From assembly GCA_029959195.1 (NCBI GenBank), contig CP114118.1, forward strand, positions 496,001-560,000: a stretch of DNA of 64,000 nucleotides. Reading direction: 5' to 3'. The first letter of the stretch is position 1, and the number at the start of each line of letters is the position of its first letter. This stretch comes from Dictyophora rubrovolvata (taxonomy: Eukaryota; Basidiomycota; Agaricomycetes; Phallales; Phallaceae). This document shows, piece by piece, positions 14,401 through 27,201 of this stretch. The notes beneath the pieces were generated by a model, which was given only the letters and a program-made list of their open reading frames with translations, was not told the DNA's origin and made no database searches. The translations under genes and the position numbers were made by a program.

Positions 14401-17400
14401 TAACTCTAAGTATAGGGTCCAGGGAATTTCGGATGATATGGTAATGATGATATCGCGGTAATTTTCATTTTAGTTTGGTGTGATATCATTCAAACTAGGT
14501 TTGTGTGGTATGTATATATGGCCCTTTTGATTTGATGCGCCATTTAAAAAAAGTGGCATAGCGCAGTGGCAATGGCCGCATGGAGCGTAGGGTGTGAGAA
14601 TGATTTCCGGGAAGATTTGATCGCACGTCAGGGATAGCGTTCAGCGGTGAGCCGGTGACATGTTAACAGGCCCACTGATGTCAGGTCAGCGGACAAGCAG
14701 GCAGGCGGGAAAGGCAGTGGATGGCGATTATTCAACTGGGGGTGTGGCATTTCTTGATGTGTCAGTGTATTAATCTAAATATATGATTGATGAAGCGAAT
14801 ATGCAGTTGTAAGGAGGAAATGATTAATGATTGATCGATGATGATGAGATATGCGCTGTTTGGGGGAGTGCCGAGGATTTGAAGTACAGTGTGCGTTGTC
14901 AGCTCTTTATGCTCGCATTGGTTTTTATGTTGCTGTTGACTGATCAATTGAAGGGCCATGAATGGTTACGGTTGGCTCGATCCGTCGCCGTTGATGCTAG
15001 TGATGACAGATGTGTTTCGAAGAGCATCGCATGGGGAAACATAGAAGGATCAATAAATCGGCCTTCAAGCCGTAAAACAAAAGAAAAAGCTGTGATTTTT
15101 AATTGATGGACACGGCATTGGATATGATGATTCAAAGTTAGACTTACTATTTTAAGTACTGAGATCCATGGCGTCTGGACTTGGGCTTGTCGCATTCGAT
15201 TTTGGCTTTGCACCGACGGTTGTTCAAACCTGATCATTTACCTGATCATTTGGGCGTCTTGGTGATATTTCAGAGAAAATAGATTTGAGAATCAAACGGA
15301 GACAGATGAAAATTCAGAAGAACAGAAGACTTGTGTGTTAGATGCTATCAATGAAAGCGGATTATCTGAAGACGAAGATGGACACGAACGCTAGAGAAGG
15401 CGCCCACGGGCCACGGCCCACAGCCGCCGTGACTGTCAATGTGCTGTCCCTTTCCTGGGAGTCGATCAAGTCGCTGTCATGCCGCAAAATTCAAGATCGG
15501 TCAACATTTATTTTGTTGATTTATTAAGCCTTGCCGAAGTAAGTACATGTTTGAGGTTTAGAGCTAATGCACTTGAACAGCCAAAATACAGAGCTCCGAG
15601 CTTTGTTGAGGTGCTCAGGTGACAGTCATGTTTTAACTGGGAAGAAGAATACAATCGTCAGATTATCATCAAATATTCTGGTCCGAAAATCACGAATTGT
15701 TATTGACTCCCGAGTTCGTGAGGTGAGACACAACCTTCAGAAAGTTGTCTTTTTTAGACTTTGCTATCTAGCTATAGTGTAACCGGCCTCCTGTCGAGAT
15801 ACCGGCCGAGTTTCTCATAATGATCTCACTGAGGGCATCATCACCTTTCCATTTCAAAAGTTCTTCATTGAGAGAATGAGACTCATAAAACTCTCTTGCC
15901 GTGTAATTTAATCGATCTTTTGGCTTGCTACTTAGCGCACTCGGCTCGTAATTAAAGTACGCACTTGACGCAACTCACCCCGATATCAAAAAAAAAGACA
16001 AAAGAATATCTATCTGTCGACTTTAACCGTATGTTGATTATTCAATTGTCATTGTTACCCAAACTACACCAATAGTATTGCTTTTTAAGTCCGATTGTAC
16101 CTATTAGGGCTGGTAACGGGTTAACATTCGTAGAAAATGGGGAGTCTCTATTATCGTCGTAAGATCAACTTTATGAGGAACCACCGGATTTCAATTCTCG
16201 GGATCGACTCAAAGCAGATTGAGTTACAAGTGAGCCAGCTCACTTATTATGTAGTACGTAGCAGCTCGTTGAGTGGGAATACTTACAGTTTATTAATATA
16301 CAGAACGTCCAGTGATTATTGAATATCCCGTTGTTGGTTATCCTGTTATTGATTATTCCTAGTGTGCATGCCCAGTCTTGGTTAGTATTATTGTAGTCAA
16401 GTAGTTTTTTTGTTGGTGTTTCGAAAAACATCTCGGAAGAGCTCACAAATGACATCCTCGCTTAGGTTCCAAAACATTCGCGGGTCAGGAATGAGCCTTT
16501 GAATACAGTGATTGTATTAGTTCATTGGGTCGATGGAGCTCTCCCGGTGTACTTACGGCTGTGAATCTTGCTTTGACGGTATTTTTCTAAAGTTTGGAAT
16601 GACGCGGTGCTATTCTTATCTGTACATAGGTTGTAACGGCGTAACTAACTTACATACCAACCTTGTACTAAGTGCTTTTTGTTCCATGGTGTCCAATCAG
16701 TTCAAACACTTCAGCATCAGCTTCAAGTCGTCTCTTGTGCAAGCTCTTACATCATAAAGCTATTTTTTACATTAGGATTAAGTTTGAACCGTGGTACGTA
16801 ATTGAAGGTGTGCCATCAAGCACGGATGTACAGCCTCGCCCGTATATCCTGGCATGAAAGAACGATGTTTGAGACAAAATCTTTCCATCATGATGGATGG
16901 CGTACCATCTCCAAACCTTGAAACCAAACTGGGAACCTTTGCCCTTGTCTAATTAGTTGCTGAGAGCCTAGGCCTCAAACCTATCATAAACTGGTTTCAA
17001 TCAAGTATCCTCAAGGCAAGATTTATTTGAGTCTTACGGTTTACATCTTGATACAAGGGTGAATCTGGCCTATAATTTGGTAACGTCTGGGGCTTACTGT
17101 TGAACTAATTGGTGACCCTCAGCTCTGGAATGAGTAATGAGTATGCTATACTACGAGCTATTATTCAAGTAGGTAATGTCGGGTTTCAATACACTCAAGT
17201 ATTAGCATAGACCCATATCTCTCGTCGTACCCGCGTCAATACTCAGTACTCCGTTGTAATCACAATGAAGTGCCACTGTCAGCAGTGTCAGCGAGAGCCC
17301 TTATTGGCTGACTGTCATTTTTAGGGCTTCCGGACTTCCCACTCATCAAACGGGTTTGGGCCATTAAGAGATGAGCTTCCCCGGAATAGGCAGGTACATC

Positions 17401-17676
17401 AGGAGGAGGATGATCAATTATCATTCAAAACGTGCCCCAAAGTGAAAGTGCCGAGTCAGCCTTGGGTTCCAACAAAAATCAATACAATATTTATTTATAC
17501 AGACATAAACCTTATCAAAAGACTTGGGGAGTATCTAATCTCGACTTAGTTGCTAGCTTCATTTGTTTTTTTAGATTTAGAATTATTCGTCGGGCCGTCC
17601 GCATCTCAGGAACTCGGGAGGCCGTTTTAAGAATTGGCTATGGTATTTGAAGGATTCCCAGTGAACTGATGAGGCG

Positions 17677-17694
17677 ATGCATACTAGTATGCAT
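17677..17694. repeat. perfect 18-bp palindrome
   Basis: The sequence ATGCATACTAGTATGCAT equals its own reverse complement. It lies in non-coding DNA and could be a dimeric factor site or chance. Confidence 0.6.
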
Positions 17695-17977
17695 GCTATA
17701 CTTTCTTTGAGTAAAAATCCCGGTTTTGAGGTGATGACGCTGAAATAGGGACTTATGAGTTATCCGGCGGACCAGGGCACTTAGAAGGGGGGTGCATATG
17801 AAGTGTGTTCGTATATATTACTTTTCATTTCAAATTGACATCGCCTGCGCGAAACCGAGTCGGGATGAGCGATCGATATTATTGAGCCTGGAAACAAATG
17901 ATAATAAATAAGCGAATGGATTTAGAGGCACTCATTGTTTCCTTATTTGTATAACGTGGCTGCCCAACACTAAAAGG

Positions 17978-17998
17978 AATTGCGAATAATTCGCAATT
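17978..17998. repeat. perfect 21-bp inverted repeat
   Basis: Two 10-base arms, AATTGCGAAT and ATTCGCAATT, flank a single A. A TATA-like stretch (TTTATAAAG) follows within a few bases, but no gene is visible downstream. Confidence 0.6.
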
Positions 17999-20140
17999 CG
18001 CTTTATAAAGGGGGGTGGTTCTGGCTGTCTGGATATTAGCAAACTGCAAATACGAAGTGCCGGGGTTCCTAAACGGAGCTAAGCCAGTCGCGCACTCGTA
18101 ATTTTTGATATTTGAAGTTACGGGTTCGGTTGATCAGGTTACTATGCGTGTTTGTCTTGGGACTTCAATTTTGGTAGTCATGTGCGGTGCATGACACAAA
18201 TGACAAGACACAAGTGTTGAGTAAAGTTCTATTCAAGTGCAACACTGCCGAGTTGAATGGCATGCAGAGATCAAAATTTATATCAAACTTCTCGACGATC
18301 GTTCTTTTTTTTCTTGTCATACGTGCCATGCGCGTGTACTTTGTATTTTGTGCGCCCATCGCATCGTGGTTCTGAGTGTTGAGATTTTCACGCGGCTTGG
18401 TTGCTTGCACTCCGCCAATAGGGGAAAATAGGCGAAATATCACACAAAAGAAGCGATCCCGAGGTGGCGCGGAAATCTGGCAGATCATTGACAAGCTTGA
18501 GAGAGTATATACATATAACTGACGCTTTACAGAAAGAAAAAAAAAACCGCGGGTAAATAGCGCTGTCAATCGCATGTCATGGTGTCAATTTTCAATATGT
18601 ATCCGTTTTCCGAGTCTATGTATCACATCGCCTTGCGCTTTTTTTGAATCGGATGTTCTGGCCGCGAGGTCTGGCCTCGGGACCGGCGGGGGCTGGGCTG
18701 GCTCTTGTGGTTTAAGTTTCTCCTGAGACCTCTTCTGTCACAATGGTCTGGACCGTCTCAAGCTAACTCATGCGACGCGATCCCGCTAACCATTGATTAA
18801 TATTGATTGCTGATGCGAAATGAAGAATATTACATACATATGTATATATTAGGTATAAAGGTGTGACTTGAACAAAATACAAAGGGGGGATTTATTCCGA
18901 CTTTAAAAAAATACGGTTTGGGGGAATGTGTTTTGATCAGTGCACATGAACTTTTCTTCCATTCAGCTGGCGTTATGAAAATTCTGCAGACCGCTCTTTG
19001 TTTAAAATTTGGCTATGCATTGTTCTCGTCGTGAATGGCACCGAATACGAGGAAAACGTCATCTAGTTCTGGGTAAAAAGGATTCAATGCCATTGTCGTC
19101 TGATCACACATTTGTGGGGAAATCGCGCCACTCGCAATTTTTTTTTTTTTTTCGATACGAGCCTGGTTGTCAGCTCGTTCGGGAGAACTGAATGCCGGCA
19201 TTATTTATATGCAGATGTACTCAGGATTGTACTTCGAATTTGTACATGTACAAGAAGCTGCACATGTGGGAATATGTATGTATATGTATGTCCATCTGAA
19301 TTCCGAGAATTTGCCACTGCCCGTGAAACCCAAAAAGAAGGTTAATGACGAAATTAGCCGCTGCGACTGCGACTCGGGGATGATTGATAAATTTGGCAAA
19401 CATCCTGTATAGGAAGGCGCAGACTTTATGAATTGGAAGAATGGTGAAAAGAATAATAATAAAGTTTGTATTTAATTTGCCATGTATCATTCCCGCCAGT
19501 AAGAAGAGATCGATATCAATATCGATTCGATGGAAAAGAATACAGTTTCCGACTTCCATCGTTTGTTGCAACTTCGCGATCGCATACATAACTTGTAATA
19601 ATCTGATCTAACATCTAACCGATTCCAAACTCCAGAGTTCATTTATTGATTCATTCAGCGGGCACAAAAAAAATGCAAAACGCACACACGGCGTGATCGT
19701 GTGACCCTGAGCCATGGTTCATTCCCAAAAAGATTTGAAACAGCTTCACGATTCTGCTTCCTTCCTGACCCCGCCGGCGATTCAGAACCTTCTTTCGAAA
19801 AAAAAAGCCCCTTATTACGTCATCACATCCAAGAAAAAAAACCGGTGATCGTCGTCGTGCTTCCTTCGTCATCGCCGCATCGCTATAGGGGTTGTGAGCA
19901 CGCGAGATGCTTAAAATAGGAAAAGAAGAGGATTTTGTGAATGAATTAATTACATAATAAGTGCTGTTTTTAGACTCGGAGAAAAATAATAGTTTTACTT
20001 TGCTCAATTCGGGCAAGGTACGGAAATCAACGTTTTTTTCCCTTTTGGTGCTAATCCTATCTGTCGGAGATTAACCTTTTATGGTAATAAGAGGAGATAA
20101 ATTAAAGTAAATAAATAAATAATAAATAAATAACTCAATT

Positions 20141-20784
20141 GAACACATCACTCGCAGAAGAAAAGGAAAAAAAAACGACACACGAACGCAACGCCGAATC
20201 TCTGCCAAAAAAAAAACAGATTTGGCCTGTTTTTTTTTTTTAATTTTTACATAATTTATTTTGGCCCTAGAAAAATAAACCCTAATTGATCCTGATTCTT
20301 GTTCTTGTGAGTCTCTCTGCTTTGAAATCTATTACTGATCATCTGGTGTTCCTAGGTTTGTCTCTTTCTTCCTTCTTCCTTCATCACATCCCCCACGCCA
20401 TCCCCCTCTCTCTCATTCATCCACCACATCCCCCTCTCTACTTCTACTTTCAATTCCTTTTCTTCTTGTTCTTGTTCTCTTCTCTTCTTCATCGACGAAC
20501 ATACGATTGATTCCACGACACCTTTCAATCCAAATCGAATTCAAACTTTTGCACTCCAGCTTTTCGAACATAGAACCGTTTTTTGTTACACGTACGAAAT
20601 CCAGTTTACAAGGGTTGCAAAAAAAAACACCGAAGAAAAAGAGACGAGTAAACGACAACGCGCACCTTTGGGGGCAGTAGTAATACTAAGTGTGAGTGGC
20701 GAATCCCGTTATCGACAAACCCCCCCACCCCGCCACGCCATCGTGTTTAGAAGCACTAATCTGAACCTTTATCGCCTAGTTAAT
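20141..20784 (+). promoter_or_regulatory. CYC8 leader region with a 5' UTR intron
   Basis: A pyrimidine-rich stretch (about 20340-20480, repeated CTTC and CTCTC) resembles a fungal transcription start region. Further down, GTGAGT at 20692 and CCTAG ending at 20779 bracket an 88-nt segment with a CACTAAT branch-like site, which reads as a 5' UTR intron ending five bases before the chosen ATG at 20785. That supports 20785 over the in-frame codon at 20668. Confidence 0.6.
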
Positions 20785-23700
20785 ATGAACGGCACCCCGA
20801 TACCACATCACACCTCGCCACGCAGCGCAGCACCCACTTCAAACGGTGTACCTCTTCCAGCACCAGTACAACCACAACCAACAGTGCCAGTCCAAGTTCC
20901 AGTCGCCATACCAGTTCAAGTGCCAGCTCCAGTCTCAGTTTCAGTAGTAGGAGGCCCACCTTCGTCCATTCCTAGGATAGGAGCGGGAGGAGGAGGTGCA
21001 GGAACGCCAATTAATACGCTCGTTCCAGCATCGCAGGCACCCCAACCACCACCTCCGCCGGGAACACAAGGTCCGCCGCCATCCGCATCTTCGCATTCGT
21101 CCCACCATCCACCACCACCACCAGCCCCTCACGCACAACATCCGCATTCACAACATCATTCTTCGCACTCGCATTCGCATAGTGGTGGTGGTGGTGGAGG
21201 AGGAGGCGGTCACCATTCTCATTCGCATCACCCCCCGCCTCCCCCTTCGCACCACCCTCATGGCCTCGGTCATCCAGCAAGTCATCCCCCACCTCCTGGA
21301 TCAGCTGTTCCTCCGTCCAGTATTCTATCTGGTGGACCGCAGGGCGGACCTCCAACGGCTGGCATGCCAAATAATGTTGCTCCACCTCTGACGTCCATTC
21401 AGAAATTGGCGCAGGCGAATGAAGGGACCTGGTTATTAATTGGTAAGAAAAAAGAGTCTTATATTCTTTTTCAAGAAAGTACAGATATTCATACATATAT
21501 GTATGTTCAGGTGCCCTCGCTGAGCAAATGCAAGATCTCGATCGCGCAGTCACCGCGTATGACAACGCGTTAAAACACAGTCCGACATCGATAAATGCCT
21601 TGTTACAACTAGCAGGCATTGCGCGTGTAAAAGAGAATTATTCAAAAGTAGGTCGCTTGGACGCACATTGGTAATTTGGTTTTTAATATATATCTCTTTT
21701 GTAGGCTATAGATTTATTCAATCGCGTCATAAACATCCAACCCGATCACGGCGAAGCGTGGTCCGCCCTGGGACATTGCTACCTCATGCAAGATGATCTT
21801 CAAAAGGCGTATTCAGCATATCAGCAGGCCCTGTATTGGCTTCCCAACCCAAAGGAGGATCCGAAGCTGTGGTACGGCATTGGCATCTTGTACGACCGGT
21901 ACGGTAGTCTGGATCATGCTGAGGAGGCCTTTGCAAGCGTTTTGAGGATGGACAGGGGTGAGCAAAAGTTTTCTTTTAATCATCTGGGGTCAGAAGTTGA
22001 CGTGTTTTTATCTTTCGTCTTCAAGAATTTGATAAAGCAAACGAAATCTTGTTTCGTCTTGGGATCATATATAAGCAGCAGGGAAAGTATAGTGCTAGCT
22101 TGGATGTATGTTTTTTTCCCCTTTCTTATTAAACTTCATCATGATGGTCTTTTCTAGTGTTTCGAACGAATTCTCCGTTCGCCTCCTAATCCCTTAGCAC
22201 ATGTAGATATATGGTTCCAGATGGGACATGTTTATGAACAACAGAAAGACGTGAGGACCATTAACACAAGTTTCAAAATTCTCTTTTTCATTATTTGCAG
22301 TACGTTCGCGCGAAAGAAGCGTATGAACGTGTCATTGTCGAAAAACCACACCATGCCAAGGTTCTGCAGCAATTAGGGTGGCTACATCACCAACCAGAGG
22401 CGTCGTTCCAGAATCAAGAGCTGGCAATTCAATATCTGACCAAGTCGTTGGAAGCTGGTTAGTACATTTTCTCTCATCAAATCACAGGCAAAATATAACT
22501 TTATATTTTCTTTTATTTAGATGCAACTGATGCACAAAGCTGGTACCTCCTCGGTCGCGCATATATGCAAGGTCAAAAGTACAACAAAGCCTACGAAGCC
22601 TATCAACAAGCCGTGTACCGCGACGGCCGCAACCCAACCTTCTGGTGTTCCATCGGTGTACTCTACTTCCAAATCAACCAATACCGTGACGCTCTCGACG
22701 CGTACTCTCGCGCAATCCGCATAAACCCTTACATCAGCGAAGTATGGTTCGACCTCGGATCGTTATACGAGTCTTGTAATAACCAGATTTCGGACGCCAT
22801 TGATGCGTATGCGCGTGCGGCGGAGTTGGATCCTCAGAATAAAGTTATCAGTCATCGGTTGGCGTTGTTGAAGAATGCGCAGGCGACGGGTGGAACGTTG
22901 CCTGCTGCACCTGTGCCGCAGGATGTGCATCCTACTGCGTATGCCGCCGGAAGTCATTCTGGTCCTCCTCCACCTCCGCCTGGTGGTGGCGGTAGTGGCG
23001 GTGGTATGGGTATTGGAGGAGGGGGTAGTAGTAATGGGAATGGTCATCTCATGGGAGGACAACAACATGGTCTACCTGGAGGACCTGGTGCACCCGGTCC
23101 ATTGCTGTATCAAAGTCAACGATCCAGTTTCCCAGACTCGTCAAGATCACCACCGCCGACATCGTCACTCCCACCTCCTCATTCGTCATCATCATCTCAT
23201 CATTTGGGACGAGGTTCGTCCCCGCAGTCACAGTCACAGGCACCACCTTCGTCGTCGTCGGCTCAACAAACACAAAATCATCATGTTCCTTTCCGAGGTG
23301 GACCACCGCCTCCTCTTATCTTGGATGAACAACAACAAGCTCAGCAGGCTCATGGAGTGCGGTTGGCTTCGATGTCTGTATCTATGAGTGGTGGTGGTGG
23401 ATCGTCAGGCCCTATCGTACCTGGAGGACCCCCTCCACCCGGTGGAATTTTACCACCAGGAGGACCTGGTCTAGTTCAAGGTGGTCCGCCACCTCCGAGA
23501 CCCTCGACGTCTATGATGATGGACGTTGACCGCGATAGTGAGAGAGATAGGGACAGAGAGCGCGAGAGGGAGAGAGACAGGCTTGCTGGACTTGATCGGG
23601 AACGACTTGACAGGAAAGGTGGTGGTGGTGGAGTAGGAGGAGGTAGTAATGGAATTATGCTGAGAGAGAGAGAAAGGGAGCGGGGCAGAGAGAGGGAGAG

Positions 23701-26700
23701 AAGTCCGGCGAGTTCGGTTAGGTCTGGGGAGAGCCGGGAGCGTGGAAGAGAGCGTGAACGAGAAAGAGAACAGCGAGAGAGAGAACGCGAGCGGGAAAGA
23801 GAGAGGGAGAGGGATTATTCGCGGTGGGAGACGAATCGTATTCCATCTGGATCGCATGCTGCTCATGCACCTCATGGGCATAATGGGACGCCTATTCCTC
23901 CGAATAGTAGTATTCCCTCTTCGGGACCTGCACATCCTCCTCCGCCTCCGCCTGGTGGTCCTGGTATACCGCCTTATCGTGGCATGAGATCCCCTGAAGA
24001 ACTTTCTGGTGTGTAGTTATTTTGTTGTTCGTTTCTCTTTTTTTTTTAACTTAGTTGTCTTTTTTAGGATATCCACCCCATTCTGCTTCTGCATCTGGTG
24101 CCAATCCTCCTGGCGTTTCGGCACCATTACATGCGCCCCCGCCACCCTCAGGTCCAGGTGCAAGCTCGCGTCGTGAACGTAGTAATTCGTCAGTTACTAA
24201 TCCCGGTGTGGTCTCAGGGCTCGGACTTGGTCCTCCACCTGTTCGTACTCACTCGCCTGGTGCGGTCTCTCTTTCGGGAAGAAGCCACACACCCATGCAA
24301 GTTGAATTGAGAGAAAGAGATTTACGCGAGCGGGACAGAGAAAGAGAACGCGAACGTGAGCGTGATCGAGATAGGGATTTGAGAGAGAGAGACGGTGATA
24401 TTATGATGCGGCATTCTTCGTCATCGTATCATCATGTTTCGCCGTATGGTGGTCCACCCCCTCCACCTCCCTCGCATCATGTGTCGAATCAACACCCACA
24501 TCCCCATCATTCTTCGCACCCTCATCAGAGTCCATCGATGCACCACCCTCATCCTCATATCACCACCTCTCATAGTCCACATATTCAGTCTGGTGTACCG
24601 CCTCCACCATCAGGAGGGTCGCCTACTGCTCCTATGCCTAGTTCTGCGCAGGGGTACTATTCTTCCTCAGCGCATGGTTATGTGCATGAGAGACATGAAT
24701 CTCTGCCGCCCTCCGGTGGACCTCCACCACCACATCATCCAGGATCTGCAGGACCGACATCCTCGAGACATGCGTGGGGCTGGGAAAGGGAGAGATCTGA
24801 GCGCGAACGGGAGCGGGATCGTGAACGCGATGTTAGAGATAAAGGGCGGTATGATCGATATGAAGAGGAAGAACGTGAGAGGAGGAGGTGGATGGAGGAA
24901 CGCACGCGGGAGCGTGATATGGATCGTGGCAGGGAGAGGGACAGAGAGAGGGAGCGCGATGAGTGGCAGCAACAGCCGCACCGGAGGATGAATCATTCTC
25001 TGGATAGAGATAGGGATAGGGATAGGGAGCGTGATAGAGATGAGAGGAAGTATGAACCGCATTCGTTTCAACATCACTCGCATTCGGGATCAGTTCCGGG
25101 AGTAGGGGGAGTTCCTTCTCAACCAACACTACCACCATCGTTACCTCCGCATAGAGGGACGAGTGCGACGCCTACGCCACGCAGGTCGACTGTAGGAGGG
25201 TCAGGTCCTGGTCTTTTGGAGATAGGATCGCTTCCGCCACCACCTCAACCTTCAATTAGTTCTGTTGTTTCGGGCAATAATGTTGCGCAAGCGCCGACTC
25301 CCGGACCTGGTGTTGTCACTGCTGGACCGACTCCGACACCAACTCCTGGGCCAGGTATAAGAGGGAGGACATCGGCCAGTCCCGTTCCCAGTCTCATGGA
25401 TAAAGAGATTGGTGGTGCAATTCCTTCTACCAGGGAGAAGAGGAGAAGAGGGGGGCGTGGTGCTGGTGGGAATGGCGCTGTTGTTGTGAAAGATGAAGAC
25501 GGTGCGAGTACGGGTAGTGCGCCTGAAGCTGCACCAGCTAAAGGGAGGAGAAGACGCGGTAATAATAATGCCGGTGGAGTTGCTGGAGTTGCTGGCACAC
25601 CGAGCTCGAAAAAGAGAGGGGATAGAGATGCGCAATCATGGGGCGATGATCGTAAAAGTCCAAGTACGGGTCCTTCTTCCGGTGCGGCGTCGTCTTCTGG
25701 TAATAACAATAGTAATGCAGGTTCCGCGTCGTCTTCTACTTCGTTACCTCCTCTCAGGCCTGTTGACGAGGATTACGACGAAGGAGTTGATGCGCTGATT
25801 AAACTTCATCGATCTGCGCCGGCGATACCGCCTTCTTCTGGGCCTCAACCTCCCATTGGTGGTAATGGTGCACCGTCCTCGACTGGGTCTGCTCTGAATC
25901 CGAGTGCAACTTCGATGGGTCCACCTGCTACGACGACTACGCCTTATCATTCTTATCCGGCGCATATGCTTCCTTATCGTGGTCAACCACCTTCGCGCCC
26001 TTCTTCGAGAGCCTCAACTGGTCATCCTGCTGCAGGTCCTGGTCCGGCACCTTCTACGGTTCCTAATGTTCCGCCGCCTTCTGTCATAACACCAAGCGCG
26101 ACTCCTACACTGAAGAGACAACATAGCACTTCTGATATGGACGCTGACTCGATTATTCCTAATCCCAATGGTGGGAAGAGACCGAGAACGGATGAGGGGT
26201 TTGAGAGACGCATTTCTACTGGTTCTGTGCCTGGCGGACGTTCCCCTCCTCGTGGACTCCCTCCGTCTGCACACTACGGTGGTTCAGCAGCGTCGAATCC
26301 ATCAGCCGCGCCTGTTACAACGACGTCCCCGTCTAGCCAACTGCCGTCGAATCAAAGTCAAAATCAGTATAGCGGACATCATTATTCGTCGAGTGCCTAT
26401 TCCCCCCGAAATAGTACCAATCTACCTCCTCATCCACCCCCTCCTCATCCACATGCTCATTCACATTCTCCTGTCTCGACTAGAGGTTCTAATGGATCTG
26501 GGCAGGGTTCACCTATCGATCGTGAACGCGGGCGTGATAGTAGAAAGCATTCACCGGTTGATCATCGTATCCTTTCTGGACCTGGTGGAAATTCTGCTTC
26601 TGTTTCTACGCCGGGTGGACCATCTGCACCTCCTCGATCTGCTTCATCTGCATCCCCTGCTTCTCCACAAGGTGATCGGGAGAAGGATTTACGACTTCCA

Positions 26701-27201
26701 CCTATTTCGGCTATTTCGCCTTCTAGAAGTGGAGGAAGTAATGGGGGAGGGTCGCCCTCGGAAGAGCGTGAACGCGAACGGGAGCGTGATCGTGATAGGG
26801 AGCGTGATAGAGACAGAGACAGAGAAAGGTGGAGATACCCACCTTATGGTGGTGGTGGTGGTGGTGGTGGTGGTGGACATTCGCGGTCATATTCATCGTC
26901 GTCTTACCCTCCTCAGTACGCGCACCATTCTGCTTATGGAAGCAAGTCTGAAGACCGGGAACGTGATAAAGAGATGGATAAGGATGATGAAAAGGACCGG
27001 ATGATGGTTGTTGATTCGAATTCGAATTCTGCGTCTGTTTCACCGCCTCCTCCGAGGTCGCCGTCTTCTTTGAGGATGTCAAAGTCTAATGTGAATGGGG
27101 ATGTGTCTGGGGCTGGGGCTGTGCCAGGTCCTGGACCTGTTGGTGAAAATGTTGCTGGTGTCAAAATGGAAGGTGGAGAGGTTGAGGGGGTGGAGAAGTA
27201 A
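20785..27201 (+). CDS. CYC8: general transcriptional co-repressor Cyc8/Ssn6 (TPR protein)
   Basis: Eight exons join in frame: 20785-21442, 21511-21647, 21705-21957, 22026-22105, 22158-22250, 22301-22457, 22521-24008 and 24068-27201, exactly 2000 codons including stop. Residues 1 to about 200 are Pro/His/Gly/Ser-rich. Residues about 205-580 carry a run of TPR motifs typical of Ssn6/Cyc8, such as GEAWSALGHCYLMQDDLQKA, KLWYGIGILYDRYGS, QSWYLLGRAYMQGQKY and TFWCSIGVLYFQINQY. In yeast this array binds Tup1 and DNA-bound repressors to silence many genes in the nucleus. The remaining ~1400 residues are low complexity: Pro/Gly/His/Ser tracts and several long Arg-Glu/Arg-Asp dipeptide runs (near 23530-23810, 24300-24390, 24780-25050 and 26760-26830), ending acidic. 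The identity is secure; the tail is much longer than in yeast. Confidence 0.95.

Larger units (their letters stand above)
3120..20140. other. long gene-poor interval between MED5-like gene and CYC8
   Basis: I found no convincing coding exon, tRNA, rRNA or intact transposon in these 17 kb. Short frames occur on both strands, but none shows a family motif or a consistent splice chain. The DNA is AT-rich, with A/T runs and recurring TATGTATGTA / TACATACATA motifs (about 3170, 5471, 10625, 11189, 12070, 18834, 19275). Frames of 156-205 codons near 9433-10311 and 11311-11781 overlap on both strands and read like chance. Confidence 0.5.

Noticed and set aside
14560-14640. GCGCAGTGGCA word resembling the start of U4 snRNA or a tRNA D-arm
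   Set aside because: The rest of U4 and any T-arm or acceptor stem are missing.
799-20140. Mating-type genes (CaaX pheromone precursors, homeodomain or receptor genes) in the gene-poor interval
   Set aside because: I looked for short frames ending in CaaX and for homeodomain or seven-helix receptor signatures and found none.
22875-27082. Many long alternative frames over the CYC8 tail on both strands
   Set aside because: They are shadows of low-complexity codons in the verified CYC8 frame.
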